Shown: piece by piece, positions 16,120 through 25,392 of the stretch
Position numbering within the stretch: position 1 is the stretch's first letter
Layout of the letters: every line of letters starts with the position of its first letter
From: an uncultured Treponema sp.
Lineage (GTDB): Bacteria; Spirochaetota; Spirochaetia; Treponematales; Treponemataceae
Assembly (NCBI GenBank): GCA_900316905.1
Contig: ONET01000009.1
Span: forward strand, 1 to 43,896
Length of the DNA: 43,896 nucleotides
Direction: 5' to 3'
Notes under the pieces: generated by a model
Seen by the model: only the letters and a program-made list of their open reading frames with translations
Databases searched by the model: none
Told to the model about the DNA's origin: nothing
Translations under genes and position numbers: made by a program

Positions 16120-19100
16120 AAGAATTTGATGTGTCTAAAGATTATGACAGAGAAAGTTTTGAATCTTTTGTAAGCGAATTTTTGCCTGATGATTATCTAT
16201 CCGACGACGAAGACTTGTATTTTGACTTTAAGAATATCGAATGTGGCTATAGGCTTGGAACTTGCAAAAGCCTTGATTTGGATGTTTTTGAGTTCCGTAC
16301 AAAGTCAAACCGTGACCCGCGCGTAACACTTACAAAAGAGGTCGTTTCTTGCATGAAAAAATACAGCTCTAACCCCAACGCGTTGGCTGTCTTTTATGCA
16401 AAAGAATCCCGTTCGTGGCGGCTTTCGCTCATCACAACCGACTACACAATTGAAAAAGGCAAGATTAAGACAGAGCATTCCAATCCCCGCCGTTTTTCGT
16501 TCAAACTGGGAAAGGATTGCAAGCGGCACACGCCTGAAAGCATGCTTTCAAAACGAGTGACAACACTTGAGGACTTGAAGAATTGTTTTGACATTGAAGT
16601 TGTGACAAAAGAATTTTACAACAAGCTTTTTGGATGGTATACATGGGCTTGCGAAAATGTCACATTCCCGACTGGCGACACGACAAAAGACAGAAATGGC
16701 AAATACAATGTTCGCCAAAGCAAAGACTGCAACGAGCTTAATCTTATACGTCTTATCACCCGCCTTATGTTTGTTTGGTTCATCAAGCAAAAAGACTTAA
16801 TTCCGTCTTGGATTTTTGATCAAGAGGAATTGAAAGATGTACTTTCTGAATTTAAGCCGCAAAGCAAAAAGGATGGAAACTACTACAACGCCATTTTGCA
16901 AAACTTGTTTTTTGCGACGCTTAACAAGAAAATTGAGGAGCGCGCTTTTGCTGACGATAAACAACTTTTTTATAACAAGCAGTTTGGCGTAAAAAATTTT
17001 TACCGCGACAATAACAAAAAATCTTTTTTTGCTGAAAGCAAAGAAAAAATCATAGAGCGCTTCAAGCCTGTACCTTTCTTAAACGGCGGTCTTTTTGAGT
17101 GCCTTGACCGTCTTGTGGACGACAAGGTCAATACAAAAAACATAGAAGTTTTTACTGATGGATTTAGTAGAGAAAGCGATTGGATGGCTTTTATTCCAAA
17201 CGCGCTGTTTTGGCAGAAAGACGATGGCCTGCATGAAGGCTTGATTCATATTTTAAACCGCTACAACTTTACGGTGGAAGAAAACAGCCCAACTGACATT
17301 CAAGTGGCTCTTGATCCAGAGCTTTTAGGCAAGGTTTTTGAAAATCTTCTTGGAACTTACAACCCTGAAACCAGCGAAACGGCCCGAAAAGATTCCGGAT
17401 CGTTTTACACGCCTCGCCAAATCGTAAGTTTTATGATTGATCGGTCAATCAAAGACTATCTTTGCAAGACCGTAAAGATAATAAAAAACGACGAATTGGC
17501 TGCCCTTTTTGACGACAGTGATGACAGTTTTGATGGAGCGAACAAGGCAAAAATTGTAGACGCTTTAAAGAAAATAAAAATTCTTGATCCTGCTTGTGGT
17601 TCAGGGGCGTTTCCGATGGGGGCGTTGCAGAGAATTGTGCATTTGATTGAAAAGTGCGGGGGAGTTTCTGCGAATCAAAACGATCTTTATAAGCTAAAGC
17701 TTGAGCTTATAGAAAAATGTCTTTATGGCGTTGATATTCAGCCCATTGCCGTCCAAATTTGTAAGCTGCGTTTTTTTATCAGCCTTATATGCGAACAAGA
17801 AAAGACGAACAGTGTTAAAGACAATTATGGCTTTAATCCACTTCCTAATCTTGAAACAAAATTTGTTGCGGCCAATAGTTTGATTGGAATAACCAAGAAA
17901 CATATAATGAGCGAGACCAACGAATTGTTTGCTGATCCAGATATTGCCAAAACAAAAAAAGAGCTTCAAGACGAGCGACACAACCATTTTAACGCTCCCA
18001 CCGCCGAAGCCAAGGCTGAATGCCGCAAAAAGGACAAGTTTTTGCGCGAAAAGCTTTCAAAGTTGCTGCAAGCTGACAGCATGTACGACAATAAGGACGC
18101 AAAGCAACTTGCCGCTTGGAATCCATACGACCAAAACGCCGTGTCGACATTTTTTGACAGTGAATGGATGTTCAATGTTTCAGATGGTTTTGATGTCGTT
18201 ATCGGGAATCCGCCGTATATTTCCACAAAAGGCGTGAGCGCGGAAGCAAAAACGGCCTATGAAGCTGAATTCGGTTTTAGCGACGATACATATAATCTTT
18301 TTACATTCAAAGGGTTGCAACTTGCAAGGCTCAACGGGACTTTGAACTACATCATTCCCAAAACTTTTTGGACCACGCAAACAAAACGCAATATGCGAGA
18401 TCTAATTCTTAGCAAAAATATTAAATACATCTTTGATACAGCAAATCCGTTTGACGCCGTTATGGTTGACACTTGCATCATTCAGATTGAAAATGCAAAA
18501 TATAATGGAAAAAACAAAATAGAGTTTCTTGATGGTTCCGAAAACTTAAAGCAACCAAAGGCTTTTGAACCTATAAATCAAGATGTGTATCTGAATACTC
18601 AGAATTCAGTAATCTTTAAGCCGACGGAACGAAACTTAAAAATTTGGGAGCTTTATGGAGAAAAGGTCAAAGATCTTTACATCACTTGGTGGGAAAAAAT
18701 TGAAACCAGCAAGAAGATAAGCCAAAACGAAAACGCGCTCAAGCGTTATCGAGCAAGCTTAAAGCCTGGAGATGTGGCTTTGCTTGGTTGCCTAACTGAA
18801 GGCGGGCAGGGGCTTGCAACAGCGAACAATGGCAAGTATATAGCTGTTCGCAAAAGCTCAAAATGGGCGGCAAATATCATTGCCAGCCGTCCTAAAAAGC
18901 TGGAAGAAGCGATGAGAAAAAATCCCAAGCTTGCAAAAGAAATTGGCAATATTTCCGCTGGTGATTATCTTGCAAAGCTTTCTGAGGCGCAAATAGCGAA
19001 GAAATTTGACGAACTAAAAGAAAAGTATGGCCGCGACATTTTTGGTCAGGGTTATATTTACAAGCTTATAGACGATTCAGAGATTGCCGACGTTGATTCT

Positions 19101-19724
19101 TTGACAGAAGATGAAAAGTCAAATGGCATATCAACGAAAAAGAAATATTATGTTCCTTATGACAAAGGCGACAAGGACGGCAACCGCTGGTATTTGGAAA
19201 CTCCTTTTGCAATCGCCTGGTCCAAAGAAAATGTCCAATTTTTGAAGACCAATTCCGGCAAAAAGGGATCCGGTATGCCTGTCGTTCGCAACCCTCAGTT
19301 TAATTTTAAGGAGGGATTTTGTTGGAACAATGTGTTATTGCCAACGAAGGAAGAAAGCATGTTTATAAAATCCAGAATAAAAGGTGTGTCGGTAAATGAT
19401 GTGGCAAGCATGAGTTTATACTCATCGTTTGCTTTTACGCCGAATTTTTATTTTGTTTGCTTGTTGGGATCGAAGTTTTTTTATGATTATTTGAAAACAT
19501 TCATAAATAATACAGTTAATTTACAGATTAATGATTTTAGACTATTTCCAATAATAATACCAATTGATAAGCATTTGGTGGAATTTAGAAAATTATTTGA
19601 TGTAGCCGTCAAAGTGAAAAAAATGCAATATTCCAACCAATTATCGGATGCAGACGCTGATTTAGAGTTAGACAAAATACAATCGAAGTTAGATTCTATG
19701 GTCTACAAATTGTACGGGTTATAA
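16116..19724 (+). CDS. Eco57I/PglX-like adenine-specific DNA methyltransferase with specificity domain
   Basis: 1202 residues. An N-terminal region of about 150 residues (YSSNPNALAVFYAKESRSW, RRFSFKLGKD) and a helical segment precede the methylase core: motif I LDPACGSGAFPMGAL near 490 and motif IV VIGNPPYISTKG near 697, characteristic of N6-adenine methylases. The C-terminal 450 residues resemble TaqI-like target recognition (PVVRNPQFNFKEGFCWNN). Whether the N-terminus keeps a nuclease site is unclear: I see no clean PD-(D/E)XK there. Starts by ATGA overlap with the helicase. AT-richer than the flanking core genes. Confidence 0.85.
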   Translation: MKEFDVSKDYDRESFESFVSEFLPDDYLSDDEDLYFDFKNIECGYRLGTCKSLDLDVFEFRTKSNRDPRVTLTKEVVSCMKKYSSNPNALAVFYAKESRSWRLSLITTDYTIEKGKIKTEHSNPRRFSFKLGKDCKRHTPESMLSKRVTTLEDLKNCFDIEVVTKEFYNKLFGWYTWACENVTFPTGDTTKDRNGKYNVRQSKDCNELNLIRLITRLMFVWFIKQKDLIPSWIFDQEELKDVLSEFKPQSKKDGNYYNAILQNLFFATLNKKIEERAFADDKQLFYNKQFGVKNFYRDNNKKSFFAESKEKIIERFKPVPFLNGGLFECLDRLVDDKVNTKNIEVFTDGFSRESDWMAFIPNALFWQKDDGLHEGLIHILNRYNFTVEENSPTDIQVALDPELLGKVFENLLGTYNPETSETARKDSGSFYTPRQIVSFMIDRSIKDYLCKTVKIIKNDELAALFDDSDDSFDGANKAKIVDALKKIKILDPACGSGAFPMGALQRIVHLIEKCGGVSANQNDLYKLKLELIEKCLYGVDIQPIAVQICKLRFFISLICEQEKTNSVKDNYGFNPLPNLETKFVAANSLIGITKKHIMSETNELFADPDIAKTKKELQDERHNHFNAPTAEAKAECRKKDKFLREKLSKLLQADSMYDNKDAKQLAAWNPYDQNAVSTFFDSEWMFNVSDGFDVVIGNPPYISTKGVSAEAKTAYEAEFGFSDDTYNLFTFKGLQLARLNGTLNYIIPKTFWTTQTKRNMRDLILSKNIKYIFDTANPFDAVMVDTCIIQIENAKYNGKNKIEFLDGSENLKQPKAFEPINQDVYLNTQNSVIFKPTERNLKIWELYGEKVKDLYITWWEKIETSKKISQNENALKRYRASLKPGDVALLGCLTEGGQGLATANNGKYIAVRKSSKWAANIIASRPKKLEEAMRKNPKLAKEIGNISAGDYLAKLSEAQIAKKFDELKEKYGRDIFGQGYIYKLIDDSEIADVDSLTEDEKSNGISTKKKYYVPYDKGDKDGNRWYLETPFAIAWSKENVQFLKTNSGKKGSGMPVVRNPQFNFKEGFCWNNVLLPTKEESMFIKSRIKGVSVNDVASMSLYSSFAFTPNFYFVCLLGSKFFYDYLKTFINNTVNLQINDFRLFPIIIPIDKHLVEFRKLFDVAVKVKKMQYSNQLSDADADLELDKIQSKLDSMVYKLYGL

Positions 19725-19747
19725 GAGACCAGAAGGATAGTAAAGCA

Positions 19748-20251
19748 ATGAATTCAATAATAATGGATTGGCTGAAACTTGCGTTTTTCGACTTGTTCAA
19801 TTCAGTTGATAGAGATTTGATAGACAGAGGTGTTCACGAAAATTGCATCAATCATAGGCTTGCTGTTTGGTTGGAAAAACATCGTCCAGAAAAATTTTCT
19901 GATTATTATGTTGACGTGGAGTTCAATAAAAATGGCGACGAAGAAAAGATTGTATATGATGAAAAAAATAAGAAAAGATACATTAGGCCTGATATAATTG
20001 TTCATAAGAGAACGAAAGACGCTTCGGATAATCTAATTGCAATTGAATGCAAAAAATATTTGGACTCTGATTGGGACATAAGTAAATTGGCTCAGTTGAA
20101 ATCGGGTAAGTATGAATATAGCCATTGCATTGCTGTAAAATATATGCCGCGAGCAGACTCGTTTTTTATAAAGTTTGCTCAAGACGGATTTGGGGAAAAG
20201 GAAATAAAAAAAGACCTTTCCAACTGGGATTCCGCCTTGGAAAAACTGTAA
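19748..20251 (+). CDS. Small PD-(D/E)XK nuclease-like protein of the defence operon
   Basis: 167 residues. The pattern R80-P-D82 ... IAIE100-C-K102 fits PD-(D/E)XK nuclease catalytic residues, with an acidic residue in the first helix (VHENCINHRLAVWLEKHRP) as in many family members. AAGGA precedes the start, which is 23 nt after the methylase stop. As the only evident nuclease in the operon it is the best candidate for the restriction effector; that role is inferred. Its stop is 5 nt from the end of the convergent abiEii. Confidence 0.6.
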   Translation: MNSIIMDWLKLAFFDLFNSVDRDLIDRGVHENCINHRLAVWLEKHRPEKFSDYYVDVEFNKNGDEEKIVYDEKNKKRYIRPDIIVHKRTKDASDNLIAIECKKYLDSDWDISKLAQLKSGKYEYSHCIAVKYMPRADSFFIKFAQDGFGEKEIKKDLSNWDSALEKL

Positions 20252-20256
20252 CCAAT

Positions 20257-21096
20257 TCACATTCCCAGCAATTTTCTTGCCGCTCCAACCGTGTCCTCAA
20301 ACACAATGCCCTTGGCGTACGGAAATTTCTTCTGATACTTTTTCCAGAGCGCTTTCATTTCGGCGCTTGACTCGATCGCGGCAATTCGGTTTTTGCTTTC
20401 ATTTTTGATTAGTTCGCTTGTTCCGCGGTGTTCAGATGTGGCGGCCAAGGCTTTCTCCAAAATTTTTGAATCAAACGAAACTGTTTTTGAAAGAATGTAA
20501 ACGTCGTAAAAGTCGCGTGGGCGGGTGTTCAAAAGTCCGCGGGAAATTATTGTTTCCAGTTTTTCCGCTAGGATTGTTTCGACGGGGTAGGAGAGAATTG
20601 GTATTGTTTCTTCGTTGAAAAGCCTTTTGTAGGAATATTGTAAGGGGCTTGGGGTAACGGCATCGCCTGTTGATATATCTATGGAAAGCGGTGTCAATAT
20701 TGATTCGTATTTTGCTTCCAACTTCAAGCAAAAGCCGCCGTACACATCGTCCTTTCTGATTGGCGCGAGGGAAATTATTTTGTATTCAATGCCGTCGTCA
20801 GCATGGACGGCAATAATTTCCGCTGCTGCTGATTGTATTTTTTCTTCTGTGAGTTCTAAATTTTTTAATGTCGCGTCCATGTCCATGGTGGAACGGACAT
20901 TAAGCCCCACTATGGATGATACAAGAATTCCGCCTTTTATGATGAAGTTGTCTTTATATTTTGTTTTGGAAAGCCGGTCAAGAAAACATTCAAACATATA
21001 GTTCTGCAAAACTACTTGCGCGGTAATGCCATGTTTTTTTGCGTAATTGTTTATCTTTGCCCTAAGGCTCATTGCTTTTGGCGTCGTTTGCTTCAT
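20257..21096 (-). CDS. abiEii: AbiEii/AbiGii-family nucleotidyltransferase toxin
   Basis: 279 residues. The nucleotidyltransferase signature is FIIKGGILVSSIVG then RSTMDMDATL (GG...DxD), with the helical second half conserved (ETILAEKLETIISRGL, RPRDFYDVYILSK). AbiEii toxins are NTP transferases acting with an AbiEi antitoxin/repressor as type IV toxin-antitoxin and abortive-infection systems. The start overlaps the antitoxin stop by 4 bp (ATGA), the standard gene order. Protein family is clear; activity against phage here is inferred. Confidence 0.9.
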   Translation of the reverse strand: MKQTTPKAMSLRAKINNYAKKHGITAQVVLQNYMFECFLDRLSKTKYKDNFIIKGGILVSSIVGLNVRSTMDMDATLKNLELTEEKIQSAAAEIIAVHADDGIEYKIISLAPIRKDDVYGGFCLKLEAKYESILTPLSIDISTGDAVTPSPLQYSYKRLFNEETIPILSYPVETILAEKLETIISRGLLNTRPRDFYDVYILSKTVSFDSKILEKALAATSEHRGTSELIKNESKNRIAAIESSAEMKALWKKYQKKFPYAKGIVFEDTVGAARKLLGM

Positions 21097-21680
21097 AAAA
21101 GCACCTCCATGTATTTTCTGACTTGAGCGGAGACTTTGAATGTTTTTGAGTACTCGTAAAGGCGGAACAAGTCTTTCGCCTTTGAGCGGGCGTAATTTTT
21201 AATGGCGGCAACTACAGTTTCTTCGTCTATGCGGGATCGGCTGCGCAAAATGTCGCAAATTGTTCGCTCTGCATTGTAGCATCGGACGAGATTTCCAAAT
21301 GTTGTTTTCTTTTCTATGACTCCAATCGTGAATAGTTTTGGTTTTATGTAAAAGCAGTCGCATGTGTTTCTCATTGCAAGCGGCAACATTTTATTTGATG
21401 GAATTGTTACAGTCAATCTAAATGGCGTTCGCTCTGAAAGATTGTTAAGGAAAAGGGCGCTTTCATGTGAAAAAATGGAGTGCTTGCATTTTAAACTGAA
21501 TATAAACATGTCGTCGATTACTGTGTCTGTGATTGCGTATATTCCATGCGCGAGACGTTCAAGTTCTCCAGATCTTACGTATTTTGCAATCGTCGGTTTT
21601 GAAATGCCAAGCTGCAAAAATTGAGAAGTTCTTATGATGTTGTTGTTGCGTTTTGCAAAGTCTTCAATCTTTTTTTCCAT
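21093..21680 (-). CDS. abiEi: AbiEi antitoxin and autorepressor
   Basis: 195 residues. An N-terminal winged helix (NIIRTSQFLQLGISKPTIAK, SGELERLAHGIYAI) is followed by the AbiEi C-terminal domain (KHSIFSHESALFLNNLSERT, NAERTICDILRSRSRID). The family represses its own promoter and neutralises the AbiEii toxin. AAGGG lies before the ATG. An inverted repeat overlaps the promoter directly upstream. Confidence 0.9.
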   Translation of the reverse strand: MEKKIEDFAKRNNNIIRTSQFLQLGISKPTIAKYVRSGELERLAHGIYAITDTVIDDMFIFSLKCKHSIFSHESALFLNNLSERTPFRLTVTIPSNKMLPLAMRNTCDCFYIKPKLFTIGVIEKKTTFGNLVRCYNAERTICDILRSRSRIDEETVVAAIKNYARSKAKDLFRLYEYSKTFKVSAQVRKYMEVLL

Positions 21681-21691
21681 TTTTTAACCCT

Positions 21692-21737
21692 TTTACTTTT
21701 AGACTGATATTGTATATCATTTCAGTTTAAAAGTAAA
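21692..21737. promoter_or_regulatory. abiE promoter and AbiEi operator
   Basis: Outer arms TTTACTTTTA (21692-21701) and TAAAAGTAAA (21728-21737) are perfectly inverted; inner arms ACTGA/TCAGT (21703-21707, 21722-21726) add to the symmetry. On the minus strand the -35 TTTACT and -10 TACAAT, 17 bp apart, lie within the repeat, so a bound AbiEi would shut off transcription, as described for the family. Confidence 0.7.
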
Positions 21738-21750
21738 GAGTTTTTTCCGC

Positions 21751-21781
21751 ATAAAAAAAAGGCCCGCGCAACAGCGCGGGC
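21751..21781 (-). terminator. Rho-independent terminator of pgi
   Basis: Perfect 8-bp stem GCCCGCGC / GCGCGGGC with a 4-nt loop, followed on the minus strand by eight T residues. It lies 29 bp after the pgi stop. Confidence 0.9.
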
Positions 21782-21809
21782 GTCTTTATGGTCAGTGACC
21801 GATTATCGC

Positions 21810-23393
21810 TTACAAACCGAGAAGCGCGGCGTACTCTTTGAGAGCACCATCGTACTGCTTGGCCAAGACGGTCTTTGCCAAAACTTTTCCAAGCTGGACG
21901 CCTTCTTGGTCAAAGGAGTTGATGTTCCACAGGAAGCCTTGGAACATTACCTTGTTCTCAAAGTGCGCCAAGAGAGCGCCCAAGGTTTTGGGCGTAAGGC
22001 GCTTTCCGTAAATCAAGCTTGAGGGGCGCTCGCCGGCAAAGAACTTGTTGGGGTTCTCGTTGTCTTTTCCGCAAGCAAAAGCGATGATTTGCGCGGTGAC
22101 GTTGGCGCAAAGCTTTTGCTGGCTTGTGGAGCCCTGGATGTTTACGTCGTTGTTGGCCTGGTTCTCGCTAAAGGCGATGAACTGCAAGGGGATTACATTC
22201 GTTCCCTGGTGCAAGAGCTGGTAGAAAGAGTGCTGGCCGTTTGTTCCCGGTTCGCCAAAGATTACGGGGCCTGTGACATAGTCGATTTTCTTTCCGTCGC
22301 GGTTTACGCTCTTTCCGTTTGACTCCATGTCAAGCTGCTGCAAGTGCGCGGGGAAGCGGGACAGTCCCTGTGAGTAGGGAAGAATCGCTGTCGAAGGATA
22401 TTCCTGAACGTTCCTCTCGTAAAGGCCGATGAGCGCGTCGAGCATGGCCGGGTTTTTGCGGATGTCTTTTTCCGTCGCGGTCTTGTCCGCGGCTGACGCT
22501 CCTTCCAAGAAGCATGCGAAAACTTCGGGGCCAAAGGCAAGCGACAAAACCGCTCCGCCCACGCCGGATGTTGACGAGTAGCGGCCTCCGATGTAGTCGT
22601 CCATGTAAAAGGCTTCCATGTAGTCGGGGTTGTGGGCAAGCGGGCTTGTCTCGCTTGTCACGGCGATCATGTGCTTTGAAACGTCAAGGCCGGCCTTTTT
22701 GAGCGCGTCCTTTACGAAGGATTCGTTTGTCAAAGTTTCGAGCGTGGTTCCGCTCTTTGAAACCAAAATGAAAATCGTCTTTGAAACGTCGATGCTTTTG
22801 AGAACGCTTGTGGCGTCGTCGGGGTCAACGTTGGAGATGAACTTGGCTTCCATCTTGAACTTTCCGCCGGCCTTTGCCCAGTTTTCCAAGGCCAAGTACA
22901 TCGCGCGCGGTCCCAAGTCCGAGCCGCCGATGCCGATCTGGCAAACTGTCGTGAATTTTTCGCCCTTTTCGTTCACGATTTTTCCGGAGTGAACCTTGTC
23001 GGCAAAGTCCGCGATTCTCTTTTGCTCGTTAACGTAAAACTCGCGCTTGTTCTTTCCGTCGGCCATAACGTCCTTTCCAAGCTGGCCGCGCGTAAGCTGG
23101 TGCAAGACCATGCGCTTTTCGCCTGTGTTGACGACCTCGCCGTTGTAGAGCGCCTCAAACTTTTCGCAAAGCTGGGCTTCCTTGGCCAAGTCCGCCAAAA
23201 CGTCCAAAACCTTTTGGTCAACCTGTTTGGCCGCGTAGTTGTATGTCAAGCCTTCCGCCATAGGAACGGAATATTCCTTTACGCGCTTGGCTCCGTCCGC
23301 GCCGCCCAAAACGGCCTTTAGAGAAACCGCGTTCTTCAACGAAAGGAGCTTTTTAAAGCTTGAAAGAGTGTCAAGATTTTCCCAAGAAATCAT
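21810..23393 (-). CDS. pgi: Glucose-6-phosphate isomerase
   Basis: 527 residues. Interconverts glucose-6-phosphate and fructose-6-phosphate. Signatures: QIGIGGSDLGPRAM, ILVSKSGTTLETLTN, GGRYSSTSGVGG, FGEPGTNGQHSFYQLLHQG, and the C-terminal SFDQEGVQLGK. The ATG at 23393 is preferred over 23426 because GAGG lies 6 nt upstream and the family start aligns. It has its own promoter and a strong terminator, so it is monocistronic. Confidence 0.95.
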   Translation of the reverse strand: MISWENLDTLSSFKKLLSLKNAVSLKAVLGGADGAKRVKEYSVPMAEGLTYNYAAKQVDQKVLDVLADLAKEAQLCEKFEALYNGEVVNTGEKRMVLHQLTRGQLGKDVMADGKNKREFYVNEQKRIADFADKVHSGKIVNEKGEKFTTVCQIGIGGSDLGPRAMYLALENWAKAGGKFKMEAKFISNVDPDDATSVLKSIDVSKTIFILVSKSGTTLETLTNESFVKDALKKAGLDVSKHMIAVTSETSPLAHNPDYMEAFYMDDYIGGRYSSTSGVGGAVLSLAFGPEVFACFLEGASAADKTATEKDIRKNPAMLDALIGLYERNVQEYPSTAILPYSQGLSRFPAHLQQLDMESNGKSVNRDGKKIDYVTGPVIFGEPGTNGQHSFYQLLHQGTNVIPLQFIAFSENQANNDVNIQGSTSQQKLCANVTAQIIAFACGKDNENPNKFFAGERPSSLIYGKRLTPKTLGALLAHFENKVMFQGFLWNINSFDQEGVQLGKVLAKTVLAKQYDGALKEYAALLGL

Positions 23394-23428
23394 ATTCGCC
23401 TCGAAATATATAGAATTTAATGGCAATA

Positions 23429-23457
23429 ATTATAGCGCTTTTAGGGTGGAGTATCAA
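23429..23457 (-). promoter_or_regulatory. pgi promoter
   Basis: -35 TTGATA (23457-23452), 17-bp spacer, -10 TATAAT (23434-23429), giving a leader of about 30 nt with a Shine-Dalgarno. Confidence 0.7.
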
Positions 23458-23525
23458 GCGGAACGCGCTTGCCGTTAAGGTTTTGGAAGCAAAGGTACGA
23501 GCGGAAAAAACGAGCGGAATTTTGT

Positions 23526-23554
23526 TTGCATAAGCGCAAATTTCATGCTAAAAT
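23526..23554 (+). promoter_or_regulatory. Promoter of the GGDEF/EAL gene
   Basis: -35 TTGCAT (23526-23531), 17-bp spacer, -10 TAAAAT (23549-23554); the AGGAGG at 23565-23570 then serves the ATG at 23579. Confidence 0.55.
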
Positions 23555-23578
23555 AGAATGGCGCAGGAGGCTTTTCGC

Positions 23579-25300
23579 ATGGATGAGAATTTTTCCTATG
23601 ACGGCGACGCCGCTGAGATAAATGAGACAGTAAAAAAACTTTCGCACAAAAAGGACGCTCCAAAATTTGTTTTTTTGATAATTTTGGTTTTGTACGCTTT
23701 GGTTTCCGTAGCGCTAAGGAAGGTTGCCAGCGACCGTTCAATGGTTTTCCTTTTTGGCGCCCGCATGCCGGTTCAATCCTTCGCCGGAGTTTTTTCCTCT
23801 CTTTCAAATGTGTGCTTGATTTTCTTGGCCGTTTTTTTTGGCCGTGTCGGCTTTTTGACTTCGCTTGTAATTCTTTTGGCGCAGTTTCCCATGATGGCGG
23901 CAGGATTGTTTCTCTCCCACAACATTACGACAATTCCCGGATTTTTTTCAAACCTTTTGGCCGTCGTCGCCGTGACAGTGGTTTACATAAACCATGCCAG
24001 AGTGCACAAATACCAGCGCAGAATTTTGGCGCAGGCGGTGACCGACAGGCTTACCGGCCTTCCCAACAGATTCGCTTGCGTTGAGTTGATGGACGACCTT
24101 GCCAAGCGCAAAAAGAATTTTGTCGCGGTCGCTGTGGAACTTGACAATTTTAAGAACATAAACGACACGATGGGCTATGATGTCGGCGACAAAGTTCTTA
24201 TGAAGGTTGCCGAGCGTTGGAAGGCTTTGGTGGACACTTTCAAAGGCTCTGACTTTGCCGCCCATATCGGCGGAAACGAATTCTTTTTGATTTTGAGCGG
24301 CCTTTCCGCCTTGGAGGAAGTTGAGTCGGCCTTGGATTCCTACAGGCAAGTGCTTGAAGAAAAGATAACGATAAACGGCTGCGACTATTTTGTAAACGCC
24401 TGCTTTGGATGGGCGGCTTTTCCCAAGGACGCTGTCGACAGCGGCTCGTTTTTTTCTTGCGCCGAGGCGGCCGTCCGCGAAGCCAAAAGGCGCGGAGATG
24501 GAAAGCGGGTGGTGAAGTTTGAACCGGAATACATAGAGGACGACAAGACCTTGGAAATGGAGCGCAAGATCCGCGCCGCTTTGGACAACGGAAACATTTA
24601 TTTTTGCCTGCAGCCGCAGTTCCACATGAACAAGACTTTGAGAGGCTTTGAGGCGCTTGCCAGAATGAGGGACTCGGACGGAAGCGTGATAAGCCCCGCC
24701 GAATTCATTCCTGCTGCGGAAAAAGTCGGACTTATAGAAAAAATAGACGCCCGAATATTAAGCCTTGCCTCCAGTTTTTTGGCAAGGCGAATAACGGTGA
24801 ATGCCAGCCCCGTCGTTTTGTGCGTGAATGTTTCCGTCCGCCACTTGATGAAAGGCGATTTTGTGGACGAGCTCAAGGGCATTTTAAACGAAAGCGGCTT
24901 TCCGCCGGACCATTTGGAAATTGAAATCACGGAGTCGATTTTGATAGAGTCCGCGGACAAGGCGCTTGAATTCATTCGGCAGGTCAAGAGCATGGGCGTC
25001 AAGGTCGCCATCGACGACTTTGGAACCGGCTATTCTTCGCTCAGCTACCTTAACAAATTCCCTGCGGACGCTCTCAAAATCGACAAGTCCTTCATCGACG
25101 TTATGAACGACAACGCTTCAAACAAGCAGTATGTGGGAACGATAATTTCCATCGGACACATTTTGAATTTGACCGTCATTTCCGAAGGCGTTGAAAGTCA
25201 AGATCAGCTTGACACGCTCAAAGAGGCCGGCTGCGATTGCGTCCAAGGCTTTGTTTGGGGTAAGCCCTTGGCGCCGGAAGAAGCGGCTAAGCTCATGTGA
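23579..25300 (+). CDS. Membrane GGDEF-EAL protein, probable cyclic-di-GMP phosphodiesterase
   Basis: 573 residues. Several hydrophobic segments fill about residues 25-140 (FVFLIILVLYALVSVAL, VCLIFLAVFFGRVGFLTSLV, LLAVVAVTVVYI). The GGDEF domain has the site changed to GGNEF (HIGGNEFFLIL), which argues against cyclase activity, though GTP binding may persist. The EAL domain looks complete: RGFEALARM, LEIEITES, AIDDFGTGYSSLSYL, DALKIDKSFI, ISEGVES and QGFVWGKP. Predicted to degrade c-di-GMP in response to a membrane signal. ATG chosen for the AGGAGG 8 nt upstream. Confidence 0.9.
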   Translation: MDENFSYDGDAAEINETVKKLSHKKDAPKFVFLIILVLYALVSVALRKVASDRSMVFLFGARMPVQSFAGVFSSLSNVCLIFLAVFFGRVGFLTSLVILLAQFPMMAAGLFLSHNITTIPGFFSNLLAVVAVTVVYINHARVHKYQRRILAQAVTDRLTGLPNRFACVELMDDLAKRKKNFVAVAVELDNFKNINDTMGYDVGDKVLMKVAERWKALVDTFKGSDFAAHIGGNEFFLILSGLSALEEVESALDSYRQVLEEKITINGCDYFVNACFGWAAFPKDAVDSGSFFSCAEAAVREAKRRGDGKRVVKFEPEYIEDDKTLEMERKIRAALDNGNIYFCLQPQFHMNKTLRGFEALARMRDSDGSVISPAEFIPAAEKVGLIEKIDARILSLASSFLARRITVNASPVVLCVNVSVRHLMKGDFVDELKGILNESGFPPDHLEIEITESILIESADKALEFIRQVKSMGVKVAIDDFGTGYSSLSYLNKFPADALKIDKSFIDVMNDNASNKQYVGTIISIGHILNLTVISEGVESQDQLDTLKEAGCDCVQGFVWGKPLAPEEAAKLM

Positions 25301-25336
25301 CAAAGGCTCGCGTGACAAAGACTCTCGTGACATCTT
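25292..25336 (+). repeat. Three 15-bp tandem repeats before the symporter promoter
   Basis: Units of consensus CTCNCGTGACAAAGR at 25292-25306, 25307-25321 and 25322-25336 (the last one degenerate at its end). They overlap the stop of the GGDEF/EAL gene and run directly into the -35 of agcS, so they may bind a regulator. Confidence 0.6.
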
Positions 25337-25363
25337 GAAAAAAAGCGCTCTTAGTTATATAAT
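25335..25363 (+). promoter_or_regulatory. Promoter of the alanine/glycine symporter gene
   Basis: -35 TTGAAA (25335-25340), 17-bp spacer, -10 TATAAT (25358-25363), with GGAG (25384-25387) 5 nt before the ATG at 25393. Confidence 0.7.
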
Positions 25364-25392
25364 GGAACAATTCTAAAATTGACGGAGTGAAT

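Noticed and set aside
12341..20251. Calling the island BREX or DISARM
   Set aside because: No PglZ, BrxC, BrxL, DrmA or DrmB-like gene is present; only the methylase and helicase types are shared.
25300..25392. Glycine riboswitch before the alanine/glycine symporter
   Set aside because: The leader after the promoter is only about 25 nt, too short for any known aptamer.
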